Part shown: one piece after another, positions 36,101-48,940 of the stretch | Layout: the number at the start of each line of letters is the position of its first letter | Numbering within the stretch: the stretch's first letter is position 1 | Origin: Zonotrichia leucophrys gambelii | Lineage: Eukaryota > Chordata > Aves > Passeriformes > Passerellidae | NCBI RefSeq assembly: GCF_028769735.1 | Contig: NC_088172.1 | Span: 94,316,951-94,380,950 of the forward strand | Direction: 5' to 3' | DNA: 64,000 nucleotides | Notes under the pieces: generated by a model | What the model was told of the DNA's origin: nothing | Seen by the model: the letters and a program-made list of their open reading frames with translations, nothing else | Database searches by the model: none | Position numbers and translations under genes: made by a program

Positions 36101-39100
36101 TGCTTTAAGCTGAAGACATATTTGCATAGCTAATGAAACTGATTAACTTGGAATTAATTTGCAATGTTTAGTCATAAGGCTTAAAACTAAAGTGATGTTA
36201 GTAATGTGTTGATTATTATTAGTACTCAAGATAATCAGGCTTGCTGGATGATTAAATGTAAATACATAGTAAAAAAATTGGTTCAGGTTAATAAACAATT
36301 TCAAATAGGAAAATGCCCCATGATGATAAAGTGAAATGAAGGAGTGTTAATTGTACAAGCAGAAGTTAAGACAGCTCTTGTCTGCTGGAAGTGGGTGAAA
36401 AGCTGCTTCTTTTTAGCTTCCCTGTGATTTGATAATGATTTCTTTGTGGTCTGTGTTACACTTGTGCCCGGGAACACTCAGTGTGGGCCACGGACCTGGC
36501 GTACCCGAGTGCTGTACAAACAGATCCTGGGGAGTGCAGGGAGGTGTGGGCAGGAGCTGATGGCTGGAGGAGATGCTTTGTGTGCACGGACACCAGGGAC
36601 CTTGGCTTGCCAGAAGCTTCGTTGCAGCTGTGATTTTTTTTTTCCCCCCTTAGTTCTGCCAGTTTTGTAGGAAATTTTAGCAAGGAGGACAATGTAGAGG
36701 CTTTCAGGGATGTATAGGAAAATCCCCCTTAAGATAAGGTGTCTATTGGACAAAGCATGGAAGGGCATTCTTAAAAATGAAGTGGTGGTTGTGCTAAGAG
36801 GTGGCACTGCTGACTTGTAAGGATGCAGAGGTTACTGGTCCCTTTGCATAAAGTTGGCTATTTAAATACGAGTTTTCTCTGTGCTTTGAATTTTCCTAGT
36901 GTGAGTCAGATCAGAGGTGACTAGACAATTTCTTCACTTGGTTACACTAATGTAAATACCAGTTAAATGGATGTACAAATTTGTTTTCATACAGCTGTGA
37001 GCAGAATTTGACCCAGAGAATCATCCTTTGACCCCACATTACCACACTCTTATGCTTTGTCTATGAATTAGGTGGAAGAAGTAGAAATCAAATCAACTTT
37101 TGCTCAGCAAGAAGAAGAGCTGCTCTTCTGTTTGAGTTCTCTCAGATTCTCTCTCAGGATGGAGTGCCCACAGAGCTTATAAAGATCAAAGACAACATTG
37201 AGGGATGGCAAATATCCTCTTCTGGGTCTGATAAATTTGCCAGTTTGGGCCGGTTGACTGTTGTGGCCAATGCTGGAGTCACTGTGAAGGATCATGTGAA
37301 CTTTCACACTCCTCAGTGTGAAGGATCACGTGAACTTTTTTCACCCACTTCACTGGGAAGTCTGTAGTAAGCTTTACCTAAATTTAAAGTCCAAAGTAAA
37401 ACTAATGGTCTTATGACCATTTTAGTTTTGAAGGTGCTGTGAGAACTTGCAGCAGAAGGGCAACAACAAGCACATGATGATGCACACATGGTGGTTGTTG
37501 GCAGCAGAGAAGCAGATGGAAAGTGCAAAATGACCTGTTCCATGTCCCATTGCATCTCCTCATCATGTCTCTTTTCACTTCCATGGCTGGGTCTCATCCC
37601 TCTGTGACTCTCTCCTTCCCAGTGTCTGAAGATGTGTGTGGTATGAATTTTTTGTTTTCTTTTCTATTTTGCTCTCCTTCCTTCATACCACTAGATTTTG
37701 GTTCAGATCATTTTGACTCATCAAGATGAAGTTTTGCAATGCCTGTGGCTTCTAATCCTATCTCTGTTATGGCTGGTGGAGTCTTGATAGCCACAAGAAA
37801 AAAAGCTAAATTTAACTAAGCTGAGAAACCCTTCCTGCACAGTATCACAGTGTGCTGCCACTCATTCTGATATCTCAGGGGGCCTTCCCAACAGGATATC
37901 ATCCCTAATTCCACAAAATTCTCCAGGATCCCCAGCTGTCAGTAGTTAAACAGCATAAGCATGAGTTTTCTAGGCTGAACAGTAATGTTGTGCAGATCTG
38001 TCATCTCTGTAACAGGGCTTTGGTTACATTGACATCATACAGATCCACTCCTTGCTCCTAAATCACCTTTTAGAGATGACAGCTCTGTCCTCCTGGGTGA
38101 TGTGAGTGCATTCATGGGATGTTTTGGGAACTGATGCTTGTGTTTGCTGTGGAATTTTATGTAAGTGAAGAGTGACTCAGAGGTGAATAAGGACAGGGAG
38201 ATGTGTCCTGGTGTGAGGGCAGGTGACCCAGATTGTGTGGGCACATTGTGTGGCTCTGCCAGAAGCTTCTGCATGGTCATCTTGGAGTCTGTCAGCTGAA
38301 TCCTTCTTCTCCACCAAATAATGGTGACACTCCTCCTTTGTGCCATTAACTTCAGGGCTTTCATGTCATGATTTTAAAGAAGCTGCCACGATCACACCCT
38401 GGCCTCTGGCTGGATGTTCTAGGTCCTGCTGTAATGCAATAATATGGATTTCATTCACAGGTCCCACCAGCTTCTCTGTGTCCAGGGAGCCCTGGAGGGG
38501 TACCATGTGTGGTAATCTTGTTCCATGGAAAGGTTTCAGGTTTGTAATATTGTCCAAATGCTTCTGCAATATAACCCATGTGTGCACACTTGTATGTAGC
38601 TCACAAGGTGTGCCCAGATTTTCTCGTTACAGCAAAATTTGAAAGGAATTGTAGTGAAAACCACTTAATTCAGGGCAGAATCAGACCCATTGTGAGGTTC
38701 AGGATGTTGTCATATTCAGGATAGTTCTGTACACTGATAATGTTATTAGGAAAAATTGCCTGAATTGCCTCCTTTACTGCATAAAATATCTAACCTTGCA
38801 CTGTGTATAATGCATGAGAACAATGTTTATAACACAACTTTTCTGCTTATAATGTAATAGTGTTCTTGGTCAGCATCCCTTGATGTTTTACAACCAAATT
38901 GTAAGTCCATTTAAATGATTTAGTGCGCCACAGCCTGGTTAGTAAGCACAGGTAAACAAGTTCTCTGGGAAGATTTAAACTGTAAGGACAGTCACTATAA
39001 AGTCTATCAGAAATTCATTGCACTTCACAGATGGAACAGATAAAAAAAAGGCCTTAACTGCAGACAGCAGGGAAAGAAAATCCTAAATTATCAAGATGCA

Positions 39101-40589
39101 ATGAAATCCTCTTGCAGGGTGCAAATTGTTGGAAAACAATTTTTATCGATTATTTAAAAGAGAAGATGAAAACTGGTGGTGAGCTATTTTATAAATTTCC
39201 AGATGACCTGTCCCCAGTGGGTGGTTGTGTTTGGGTGGACAGTGAAGGGGAACTTCTTGTAATGACTTTTTGTGCTGCCAAAACCTGCCACCCGTCTACA
39301 GACCGAGAAGTGTCTGTTTTGATGGTCCCAAGCAGTTAAAAATCACATGTAGCTTTCATGCAAACCTGTCCACCATGAAAAAGAGTAAATGTCAGGATTT
39401 TTAATTTTGCTTCCTATTGTTTGGCTTGTAAGGGTTGCTTTTTTCCTGCTCTCCCAATTTCTGTCTGTGACCTTGGGCATCAGATGCTTATTTTGTAGAT
39501 GATGAGGTGAAAAACAGATCAGCTATTGAAAGATTTGCCATTTAGTCAATCAATATGACAACACTAAATCGAAAAGGAGCAACAACAACAACAACCACAC
39601 TTGCTTGCTGTGAGCATGGACTAGAAAATTTAGAGCCAGTGATAGTTTTCAGAGCTGTGAGGTGCCAGCAAAGTACAGAAAAGCAGGACAGAGCCAGCAG
39701 AGAGGCTCAGAGCTGGAGGGAAGGAGCATCTGTGAAATGGCTGTCAAAGCCACAAGTCTGAAATTTTTGCAAGTCTGTAGAGCTACAGTTAGTAAAGCTT
39801 TGCCAGTTAATGCTGGATCAAGATCTTGGTTTTCCTCCTTAAATAGGAGTAACTTTGCTTAATGAGGAGCTCTCCTTACAGACTGGCTAAACTGCAGCAG
39901 TGAACTTAATCTTGGTGTAAATTTATTGTGGTGGCCCAGAGTGACTTGCTGGAGTCAATGAAGTTGGTGTCTGAAATCAGGGCTGTGGCTGTTCCAGAGC
40001 TCTTGGCTTCATCCTCCAGTTTTGTTGCAAGCCAGATTTTGAGGGATGGGGAAATGGAATAACATGCTTAACATAATAAGGTTTAGAGGAAAAAAAAAGG
40101 AAAATATTTCTGTCCTTTAATCCTGAAGAATTTCTGGTTTTACTATTTTGCTCTGAAGAATTTTACTAATAAAGAATTAAATTACCCCAATACCATTGTC
40201 CTTGCAGGAAATTTTAATAGTCAGCCAAGTTGTACTATGGTTAAAGGGTAAAGTTTACTTTGTTAAATTTGAGATCCTCCAACATCAATCTTGCTCTGGG
40301 AATATGGCAACTGACTTGCCACCTACTATCAGTTATCGAAGTCCTGTGTACAAGCAGATATCAAATCCTTTTTTTTGTAAAGAGACTTTCTCTTACTTAA
40401 AAACTGCTTATGCATGGAGGAAATGAGAGGCTGAAATATTTTTTTGGCTTCATGACCTCCATCCCTTGCCTGAAAAGAAAGCAAACCCTCTCTCTATCTA
40501 ACTTTCATCTTTCTTCTGCAACACCCAGACAATAGATGGGCATGTTTTGTTGAGTTCTGGGCAGATTTTACCCACTGTGAAAAATGTGC
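24187..40589. other. Intergenic DNA without recognised genes
   Basis: Sixteen kilobases upstream of LHCGR with short, unrelated open frames on both strands and ordinary AT-rich composition. A 14-T run sits at 29429-29442. A perfect 12-bp inverted repeat is at 31439-31468 and a short tandem duplication at 37284-37341. No exon, RNA gene or repeat family is recognised. Confidence 0.6.
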
Positions 40590-40732
40590 ACATATATATA
40601 TATAATATGTATGTATATATATATAATATGTATATATATATAATATGTATATATAGTATATATTTATATATGCATATATATTGTATATGTAATATATATA
40701 ATGTATATATAAAATTATATATATATATAATG
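40590..40732. repeat. (TA)n-rich microsatellite
   Basis: About 140 bp of TATATA runs separated by ATATGTA interruptions on the plus strand. It is strongly self-complementary and likely polymorphic. Confidence 0.95.
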
Positions 40733-43700
40733 CTCAAAAAGATCATGCAAACAACTCTGCTGGTTGCAAGAGGTGTTAAAAGGTATCTGAATTCTGACTG
40801 TTGGTGGGCTGGGTATTGACTCTGCAAATAAACAGAAGTCTCTTCCCAAACTCTTCCTGTCAGTCATTTGTAGTGCACCATTGCCTCTGCTGCAGGAGTG
40901 GACATCCTGTGCTCATGCCATGCAGGAATATTTAGGCTGAATTCCTCCTGAAGCTGCAGTTTGCAGTAAAGTTGTTTTGGGATGGCAAATGCAGTCAGAT
41001 CTTTGACTCTGTAAAGAGATCTGAGAGTTTAGGTCTGTGTTTGTATGGTACTTGCAAAAAAAAAAGAACAAAAGGCCTTGAGCACAAGGAAGGTAACAGT
41101 GACTAATAATTAAATATGAAAATCTATAGAAATTTGTAATTTTCAGTTAAAACAAGTTGCATTTTCATTTCAAATGTGTGTTATTGATGATGAAATGGAT
41201 TTATGCCCTCACTAAAGGTCCATACCCCAATCCTTAACCCCCTGCTAACACCCACTCCCTGAAATCCATCAAAGCAGTGCATCTCTCTGGAGTCTGCAGT
41301 CATGCATTTGCTTGGCTGTGCTTGCTTCCAAGGGACTGTGCTGCAGGGACAGTGGGAGAGCTCTGCCTTTGCTGCTGCAGACAAACACAATTTGTGCAGG
41401 GCACGAAAATTAACTGGCTAAGCAAGCTGGGACTGTATTTCTTTCCCTGCTGAAAGGAGGGATATAAAATTCCATGCTTGTATTTGTAGGCTTTGTAGAT
41501 GTGGAGGTTCTGTTTGATAAAATTTGATAAAGATAAGGCAGTAGTAGGCAGGTGATATGGTTGGATCTTATTTCTACAAAGCTGTTGATTCTCTTAATGC
41601 AGTAGAGGTTATGTTGCCATGCCATGATCATTTGTCTTTGGTGGTCCAGATCTTTGTCACTGTGGAGTTTAGATAGAGAAGGTGATGATTTCTGCAGTGA
41701 CTGGCCCTTTAGACAGGAATGTAAATAGTTGATAAAAACATTCCTCACCTGCTGAGCCTGTGCTGGATTCCCAGGGGCCCAGGGTCCTGTCCAAGGACCA
41801 CAGCCTGAAACCAAACCCTCTCTCCCTGCACTTGGCAGGCTGGAGGATGGCACGGCTGTTTGCTGCCTCGCTGGTGCTTTTGTAAAGACACAGACAATGT
41901 CTGTTTCCAAGAAATTTTCTTCCTTACTTTTACCATTCCCCTCCCCTCCACGCCCCTTTCCTTCCAGGGTAGCATACAAGGAGTTTCACTTTGCCAAAAA
42001 GGTCTCACACGTGCACGCTTGTTTTGTCCTTTTTGGTCAGCCGAAGCATGCAAAGGCATTTTTGGCTCCCCACTTCTACAGAAAACATGTAGAACTGACT
42101 GCTGTAGGAATTGCCTAAAGTCAGATTTAAGGAAAAGAATAAATCCTGAATGTTTGATGCCCATAATGTGCTGGAATTGGATTGGGAGAGCAGCAGTTCG
42201 TATTTCAATCTGTGAAGTGATGTGCTTTGGTGTCAAATCTAGGTGAGTGGAATTCATGTATTAAATCAGGTTTATGCTTATGTTGTGCTGGTGTCCCTTT
42301 GAGGATAACCAGAGCACAGCTCTTGCTCAGTAATAAAGGTGTAGCAGGAAAATCTGGTCCCTTACAAGTGGTATTCATTTTGCTTTTGAACATTTTACCA
42401 TTTCCACTGCTTAGGTTTGGATAGCAGATGAAAGAGTTCAGCAAACCTTATTTCTCACTGGTGTCTTTTCTAAGTTAGCACAGCATTTCAGTTTGATTTA
42501 CTGCAAATTTTTTTTCTCCCATGGAAAGATTATAAACTAGAGAGCATACTGACTGGAAGAAAATGGCTGCTAATCTTCTGAAACTAATGTTTAATCAGTG
42601 ATGGAAAGAAAATAAGTAACTAAAAAGCTTCATCCAGCTAATTAAATAAAGCTGGTTATTCTGCTGGAAACAGTTAATGAACCTCAAGTAATAAAATTAT
42701 TTTCAGAATATTAAAGAAGGAAAAAAGTGATTACTTATTTAAGACTAAATAATTACAATGTATTCTTCACTATAAGAGGTTAGAGATGCCAAAGACTAAA
42801 TAACCACTGTGCTTCTGATTCTCCATAAAAGGGTGTTTCTCAGGAATTATTACATCTTATGTTGAGCTTGCACTGAATTTTCTTCTCTTAAGATAATCTC
42901 CAATGATCTCTAAGGGAATTTGCCTCCCTTGGTGCCTGTTATTATTCTCCTTTTTAGGGACTGGCTGGATTTGATTGCCTTTAAAATGAGCTGAGGCTGT
43001 GTTAACTGTGCAGAAGGGATGGGGTGCAATGGCTCTGACCACAGCAGGAGCAGCTCTGAGTGAGCCCTGGGTCCTGTTCTGCTGCTCAAACACTGCTGGG
43101 ACAGCCCAGTTTGGCCTCAAATCCTCCCTCAGCTGCAGCTCAGCTTGTCTCTGAAAAGCTGCACATCCCTCCTGTTCCCAGATCACAGATAAGGGGGAAT
43201 TTCTCTTAGAAAGGCAGTCTGTAGCCGAATTACCCTGCAAGTGCTGCGAGCTTCCATTTTGGGACCAGAGTCTCCTTAATGCTGGGTGCTTTGCAAAAAA
43301 TCCTGCCTGGCTCTGTCCTAATAATCACTGTAATTTTTTTCCTTTTACCACCTGAGAGCTGGCACGTGAGGTGCTTAAAGAAACCAAACTCCAGAGCCCC
43401 CGAGCTGGGAGGGGGAAGCTCATGCAAAGCTGCCATCCCAGGCAGCTCCAGACAAATGATTTATTTATGAGGCACATCCCTGAGGATGGGGCAGTGCAGA
43501 ACAGCCTGTCGTGGGGAGAATCCCTGTAGGAAAGCATTCTGCTGCCATGCTGACAGTGGGTGCTGCACCCTTCTGTGTCCTCCTGGCTGGGGTCAGAGCC
43601 TCCTCTGTTCCCTGGGGCAGGCAGGTGAAGCCCAGACCCTGTTCCCACGAGTGATGGGTTTGTTTGGCTTGGAAAGGGTCTGTGCTGAGGTGGGAAGGTT

Positions 43701-46700
43701 CTCTGCTGGTCCAGCTCTCCCCTGCTCATCTCTGCAGGGCTCAGGCTCAGTTTGGGGGTGGAGAAGGCCAGAAAGCTGTGTGCATTGGGAGGGAATGGGA
43801 CTGGCTTTCCACCTGCCTCCCGAAGCCTGTCTCACTACCCCTTCCCCGTGCAGGGACATCAGATTAAACCCACAAAAGGCAGAACAAGTCCTCTGCTTCT
43901 CACTCCTTTCACTTGCCCGAATTACATTCAGTGCCCACACCACACACCCTCACTGCCTGTTCCATCCCCTTTGCCAGAAGCACCCACCCAAAATGTGGAT
44001 CCAGCTCAAATGATCATGGAAATAAACATCTCAGCCATTTAAAATTATATCTTACACTTGAGAGAGACATGCTGAGGACATAGAGAAACAATAGATTTAA
44101 TTAGGCTTTTAAAATGTGACACATCTATTATATGTTCTGTTACAGCTTTAAAAAAGTCTCAGTTTCTGTGTAATAAATCTTGCTGGAGTACTACCATTTA
44201 ATTAAATGGGAGTCAGCACTGGGAGCAATTAAGATGAGTTTATGCACTTTCAGGGAAACCCTATAGCAAGATGTGCAAAATAGCATACAATAAAATGAAA
44301 AATTAAGCCCTTAGTGGGTTTGAGCTGCTGCATATAAGAAATTTGATAAAAAGCATTTTAAGAAAGTAGGCAATTTTACAGTGTGGCAAGGAGTCTGTTC
44401 TGCCTCAAAGGTACCAGCCCATGTCCCTTGGATTTTTGCCATTGGCAAAAGACTCCAGATGGACGTAGGCATCAATACTAATAAGTGAAATTCATCCCTG
44501 AGAAAAAAGAAGTTTCTTTGAAGCCCTGAATAGGAGTGGATATCATCTAGCAGAAAATATTCATCAACAGGTGAAAAACTATCTCTGTTCTGAATAGTTT
44601 CTGAGCTGCTTCAGACAAGAGTTTCTCTGCTTATGGGATTTACTGAAGGCAAACTTAATTTTTAGGCTATCATTTGTACAGAAACATATGTAAGCAAATA
44701 GTGATGCTATCTTAACTAGAACATGATATATACATTTTATTGCATATTAAAATCCATTTCTACATTGCATTCAGCCCTGGGTTTTTAGTGTTTCTCCCTC
44801 TCTGCCTCAGTATAAACAAGCAGCCTTGAAATGAACATCAAAACTAAATGGCATTGAATATAATGAAGCAACATTGAGTCTAATGAAGCAGAATTGCTAT
44901 GTAAACAGGGATGCTTTTATCTCATTGGAATTTTTATGTCCTTGCATGTCTCTCAGCTACATTTTTGTAACCTGATTCTTAGGAAATGTCTGATATCTCT
45001 TCATGATTGTTAGCAGAGACCAAGGCAGCAGTGTAATGTGTGGCTCAGCTGAGTGGTGTGAAAGTCCACATCGAGTTTGCTGCTTTAGGGGCAAAATGGT
45101 CATCACCCTCATCCTCATCTTGTTGTTACAGGGGGCTGGCTGTAAAACTTGGTAACCTCCAAGTGTGAAGAGGTCTGCTGAGAGGAATGAGTTGCAGACA
45201 CTCAGGGATTGGGTGAAAGTGCCACTTGGAAGCTCCCTGCCTGTGAGCATTCCAGCCCTTTCCTTGTCTGTTAATGCCTTTGTGGTGGCACAGGCAGTAA
45301 TAAACACAAGCAATAACACCAAACCTCATAAATGTTTTCTCTGGGCTGAGAACCATGCCTCCCACTGTCTTGCTGTAGCATAAGCCTCAGCAGGACACAA
45401 GCTGACCTTCCTGTGGCAGGGAAGAGTGAAACACCCAGGCACCTGCTCTTTGTCACCTTGGGCTGTTGCAGGAGCTCTGAGAAAGTCTGTGGTGGAAATT
45501 AAAATAGTAGTAAAATCCTCCCTCACATTTCCTTTTTATTCCCACCTTCTTTGATTCTGCACTTGGAAGTCATGCTCTTTAATAAATATTGGCTTGCACC
45601 TGAACATCTCCCCCTTCCTCACAGATATGAGCTTTTTGCCTTTTTGGACAGCAGCTCAAAATTCAGCATGTCAAGTTAATGTGCTGCAGCTCCTCATAGA
45701 AGAGCTGGGTTGAGCGCAGAAGCAGGTGAATAAATGCTGCTTTTTGGCAGTGTTGGACATGGAAGAATTTGTCATAATACACGGATATATGATGCCCTTT
45801 CAGATTCTCCACTTGAACTTAAAAAAATATGATTGCAAAGTAAATTAATGGAATCTTGTCTGCAATGTAGTTACTGGAAAAGAGAGAAGGAAGCCACTGA
45901 GATATCTATTGCTGTAAACTGTCCTGTTCTGTAATAGCTACTTCATCTGAAATACCATCAACACTGCCAGGACTTGCAGCTGTTCTTAAACCTCTTGCTT
46001 CTCAAAGTTTGTGTACGGTTTTTATGGCTTTTATTTGTTTGTTTGCTTGCTTGCTTTTTCCCTGAAAATTTCTGTTTCACTAAAAATTTTTTCCTGATCT
46101 TTGACCTGTTGCATTTCTCTGTGTGCTGCCTTTTAGTGGGCACAGTGCACAGAAGAGCTGTGGCATAAGGTTTTCCATATCTGTGCATTTATATAGGCTG
46201 AGAACTTGGGTCTTAAAATGTATTCCTTTCCACGGGTTGTTAAGTCTGTAGTCAGAAATTTAGGAGAATGGCTAGCTGGCCCAGCTTCCAAATATTGAAA
46301 AACCTCAAAGTAATGTAGCACATAACTGAAATCACATAAAGTTTGGATATGGGGAATGAAGCTTCTGGCACCTCATTTTCATTATGAAGATGGCAACAAG
46401 AATGGAAAATGTCACAAGAATAATTCACATGTGTTTGGTCTTTAGTGCTATAATTATCTAGACCTTCTTGCTTTGGGTTCCCCTTTTCCTACATAGCTTT
46501 TGGGAAAAGGTGGGTTTGGCTTTTAATGGCGTAATAAATACAAGTAATAGCTTGTGATTTGTTTAATATTTTGAACTGAAAGGTCAAGGGTAGGAAGATT
46601 AAAAAGTCACTGGGGGAAATGCTCTCAGTAAAAGCCATCTCTTGCTGGAAGTAATACAGCTTCTTAAGTAAGCATAAAATCAGTTTAAGGCAGCTCCAAG

Positions 46701-48687
46701 CCCAAATTAAAGCAGAAAGGAGAATAATGTTAGTGTATAGATACTACCTGCTATAGAGGGGTAAGTGAAATGAAACACCAGACAGGGAAATCATCCTTAG
46801 TACCCCCATAGGTTCTCTGCAGCACTGATTATAACATTTTTGTAGCATTTTTGAGCATGTGCAGCTGTCTGAAAGTCTGGGAATCCAAAGTAATGACTGA
46901 AGTGTTCTTGAGTCTCTCCTCTGCTTGCAAAGCCTCAGATGAGACTGAGCCATGGAGCATTTTATAAAAAGCTACCTGCTGCCAAACAACTGTCTTAAAT
47001 TCCAGCATCTGCCCACATCCCAGCTCCTCTCACAAGCCTGAGCACCCCCCTTCCCTTCTCTTTTGAATGTGACAGAGATGGAGGAGAAATGAAAGGACTC
47101 TTTTGCCAAGACTTTTTTCCCTGCTCAGTAGGTGCTCTGTTATGGAGGCTCTGCCTTGCCCCACTTCTCTCCTCAGCAGTGCTGCAGTGAGTGATGCAGT
47201 AAAGCAGCTCTGATGATTCAAGGCTGCTTCTGCAAGTGCTATTTGTGCACTGTGAGAAATGGAGACCTGAGACAGATGGGTCTTTTTCTTCTCTCAAGGA
47301 TACTCTGGAGGGTTTGCACATTTTCCTGGGGCCCCGGGCAAGTGCATTGCTTGCTTTTCTCCAAAATAGGCTCTTTCCATCACAGAAAATGGGATTGTGC
47401 CTGCAAAGATCTTGAAATATGCTATTAATTTTGCATATTTGTTCTGAGTGACAGTGTGGGAGCCTTTTCTCTAGAATAAATTTTCATTACAGAAAACAGG
47501 CTGAGCAGACACATCATGGGGGTGTCTAGTTGTGTATTTGGTAGGTAGAAGGCAGGCTTTTTATCATTTTGGTGAAAAGAGGTGAGGGAATAGGATCTGG
47601 GGCATTGTTAAGAGCTCATTGTGCATTTGAGGATATCTGCTGTTTTATTAATATTATAATATAAGCACCTTTTGTGGCTCTGGTGAATGTGGAAGCACAA
47701 CCCAGCTGTAGGAGGCTGAGAGCTCAGGTAAGAGCTGCCTTCACCACTGCCACAGGTCTGCTGGGGCCACACACACAACAGCTTGGTGTTGAAGGTGTGA
47801 TTAATACCAGTGTAGTATTTTCTCTCAGCACTGGAGGTGGAAATGTACCTGTAATTATCATCCCCCAAGTTAAAAATGTTACCACAACAGTGCCAGGTCA
47901 TCCTGACCTTCCGTGGTGCAAAGAGAAAACACCATTTAGTACTTCTTTTACAGTTTTTTGAGAGCACCTATTTTTCCCTGGGATGTTCTGAGCTGTTAAA
48001 GCCAGCCCTCCCACAGGGTAGGATCGTGCTCTTCTTATTTAGTTGCAGAAAACGTTTACCATATACAACAGCAAATCACACAATCAATCTTCATGTTAAT
48101 CATTCTCTGCTGGAAGCTATTTACTACAAAAACTTCTGAAATTTTCTTACTAGTTGGAGAGCTGACTGTCACAGCCAAAAGAGTGATTCATTTATGCTTT
48201 ATTTTTTTTTAATAAAACCAAAATTGAATGCTTTGAAATAGGCTTGAGTATTTCAGATTGGATGGGTAAAGGCTGAACAAAGAGACATTCAGAAATTGTC
48301 TTCTTCAGTAGGGCTTCTCCTTTAATCCTCCCAGATCTAATTCTGGCTGGTCACTTGCTTCAGCCTTTATTTGCTCCCATGTTGCCATTTAAATGACAGG
48401 CCTCTGGTGATTTGAATTCAGCCTGTGGCTGTGCCTGGATGTGCAGCTCCCTTTGTGCCAGAGCAAAGTCCCTGGGGAAGGTTTGGATGTTGTACTGCCC
48501 ATGAGCACTGGGGCAAGTTTTGCCCCTCATGCACAGCTGCAGAGCTGCCAGCTGGAAATTCAAAAGTTCTGCTGAGCCTCCAAAACCTGCTGTTTCTGGT
48601 TTTATTTTGTATGAAACACACTGTTGTATTCTCTTCTGTATTGATGAATTCAGCTCTGAGAAGCAAATACTTAGATTCCTGCTCCTG
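40733..48687. other. Intergenic DNA without recognised genes
   Basis: No gene is recognised. The part from about 42990 to 44010 is more GC-rich and gives open frames on both strands (up to 175 codons), but these lack domain character, splice structure and CpG-island properties. The frame of 189 codons at 41410-41979 (minus) likewise looks like chance. Confidence 0.55.
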
Positions 48688-48940
48688 ATTCATAGAATCC
48701 CAGAATGGTTTGGGTTGGAAAGGACCTTAAATATCATCTAATTCCAAGCCCTCTGCCATGGGCAGGGAAACCTTCCACTAAACCAAGTGGTCTAGTGCTC
48801 AAAGCCTCATCCAGCCTGACTTTATATAGCTCCAGGGGCATCCACAGCTTCTCTGGGCAACCTGTTCCAATGCCTCACCACCCTCACAGCCAAGAATTGT
48901 GGCACATACTCTTCTTCTAGAATATTTCTCCTCCTGATGA
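48688..48940 (-). mobile_element. CR1 LINE 3' fragment
   Basis: The plus strand starts ATTCATAGAATCCCAGAATG and continues with GTTTGGGTTGGAAAGGACCT, the antisense of the CR1 3' end. Near 48840-48900 the minus strand encodes the end of ORF2 (VVRHWNRLPREAVDAP). It is 5'-truncated within the C-terminal part of ORF2; only about 250 bp remain. Confidence 0.9.

Noticed and set aside
41410..42257. Overlapping minus-strand frames of 189 and 170 codons
   Set aside because: No domain, no codon or splice structure, and frames of this length are expected by chance a few times in 64 kb scanned in six frames.
43486..44013. 175-codon plus-strand frame in a GC-richer block
   Set aside because: Both strands are open, there is no CpG island and no domain; composition explains it.
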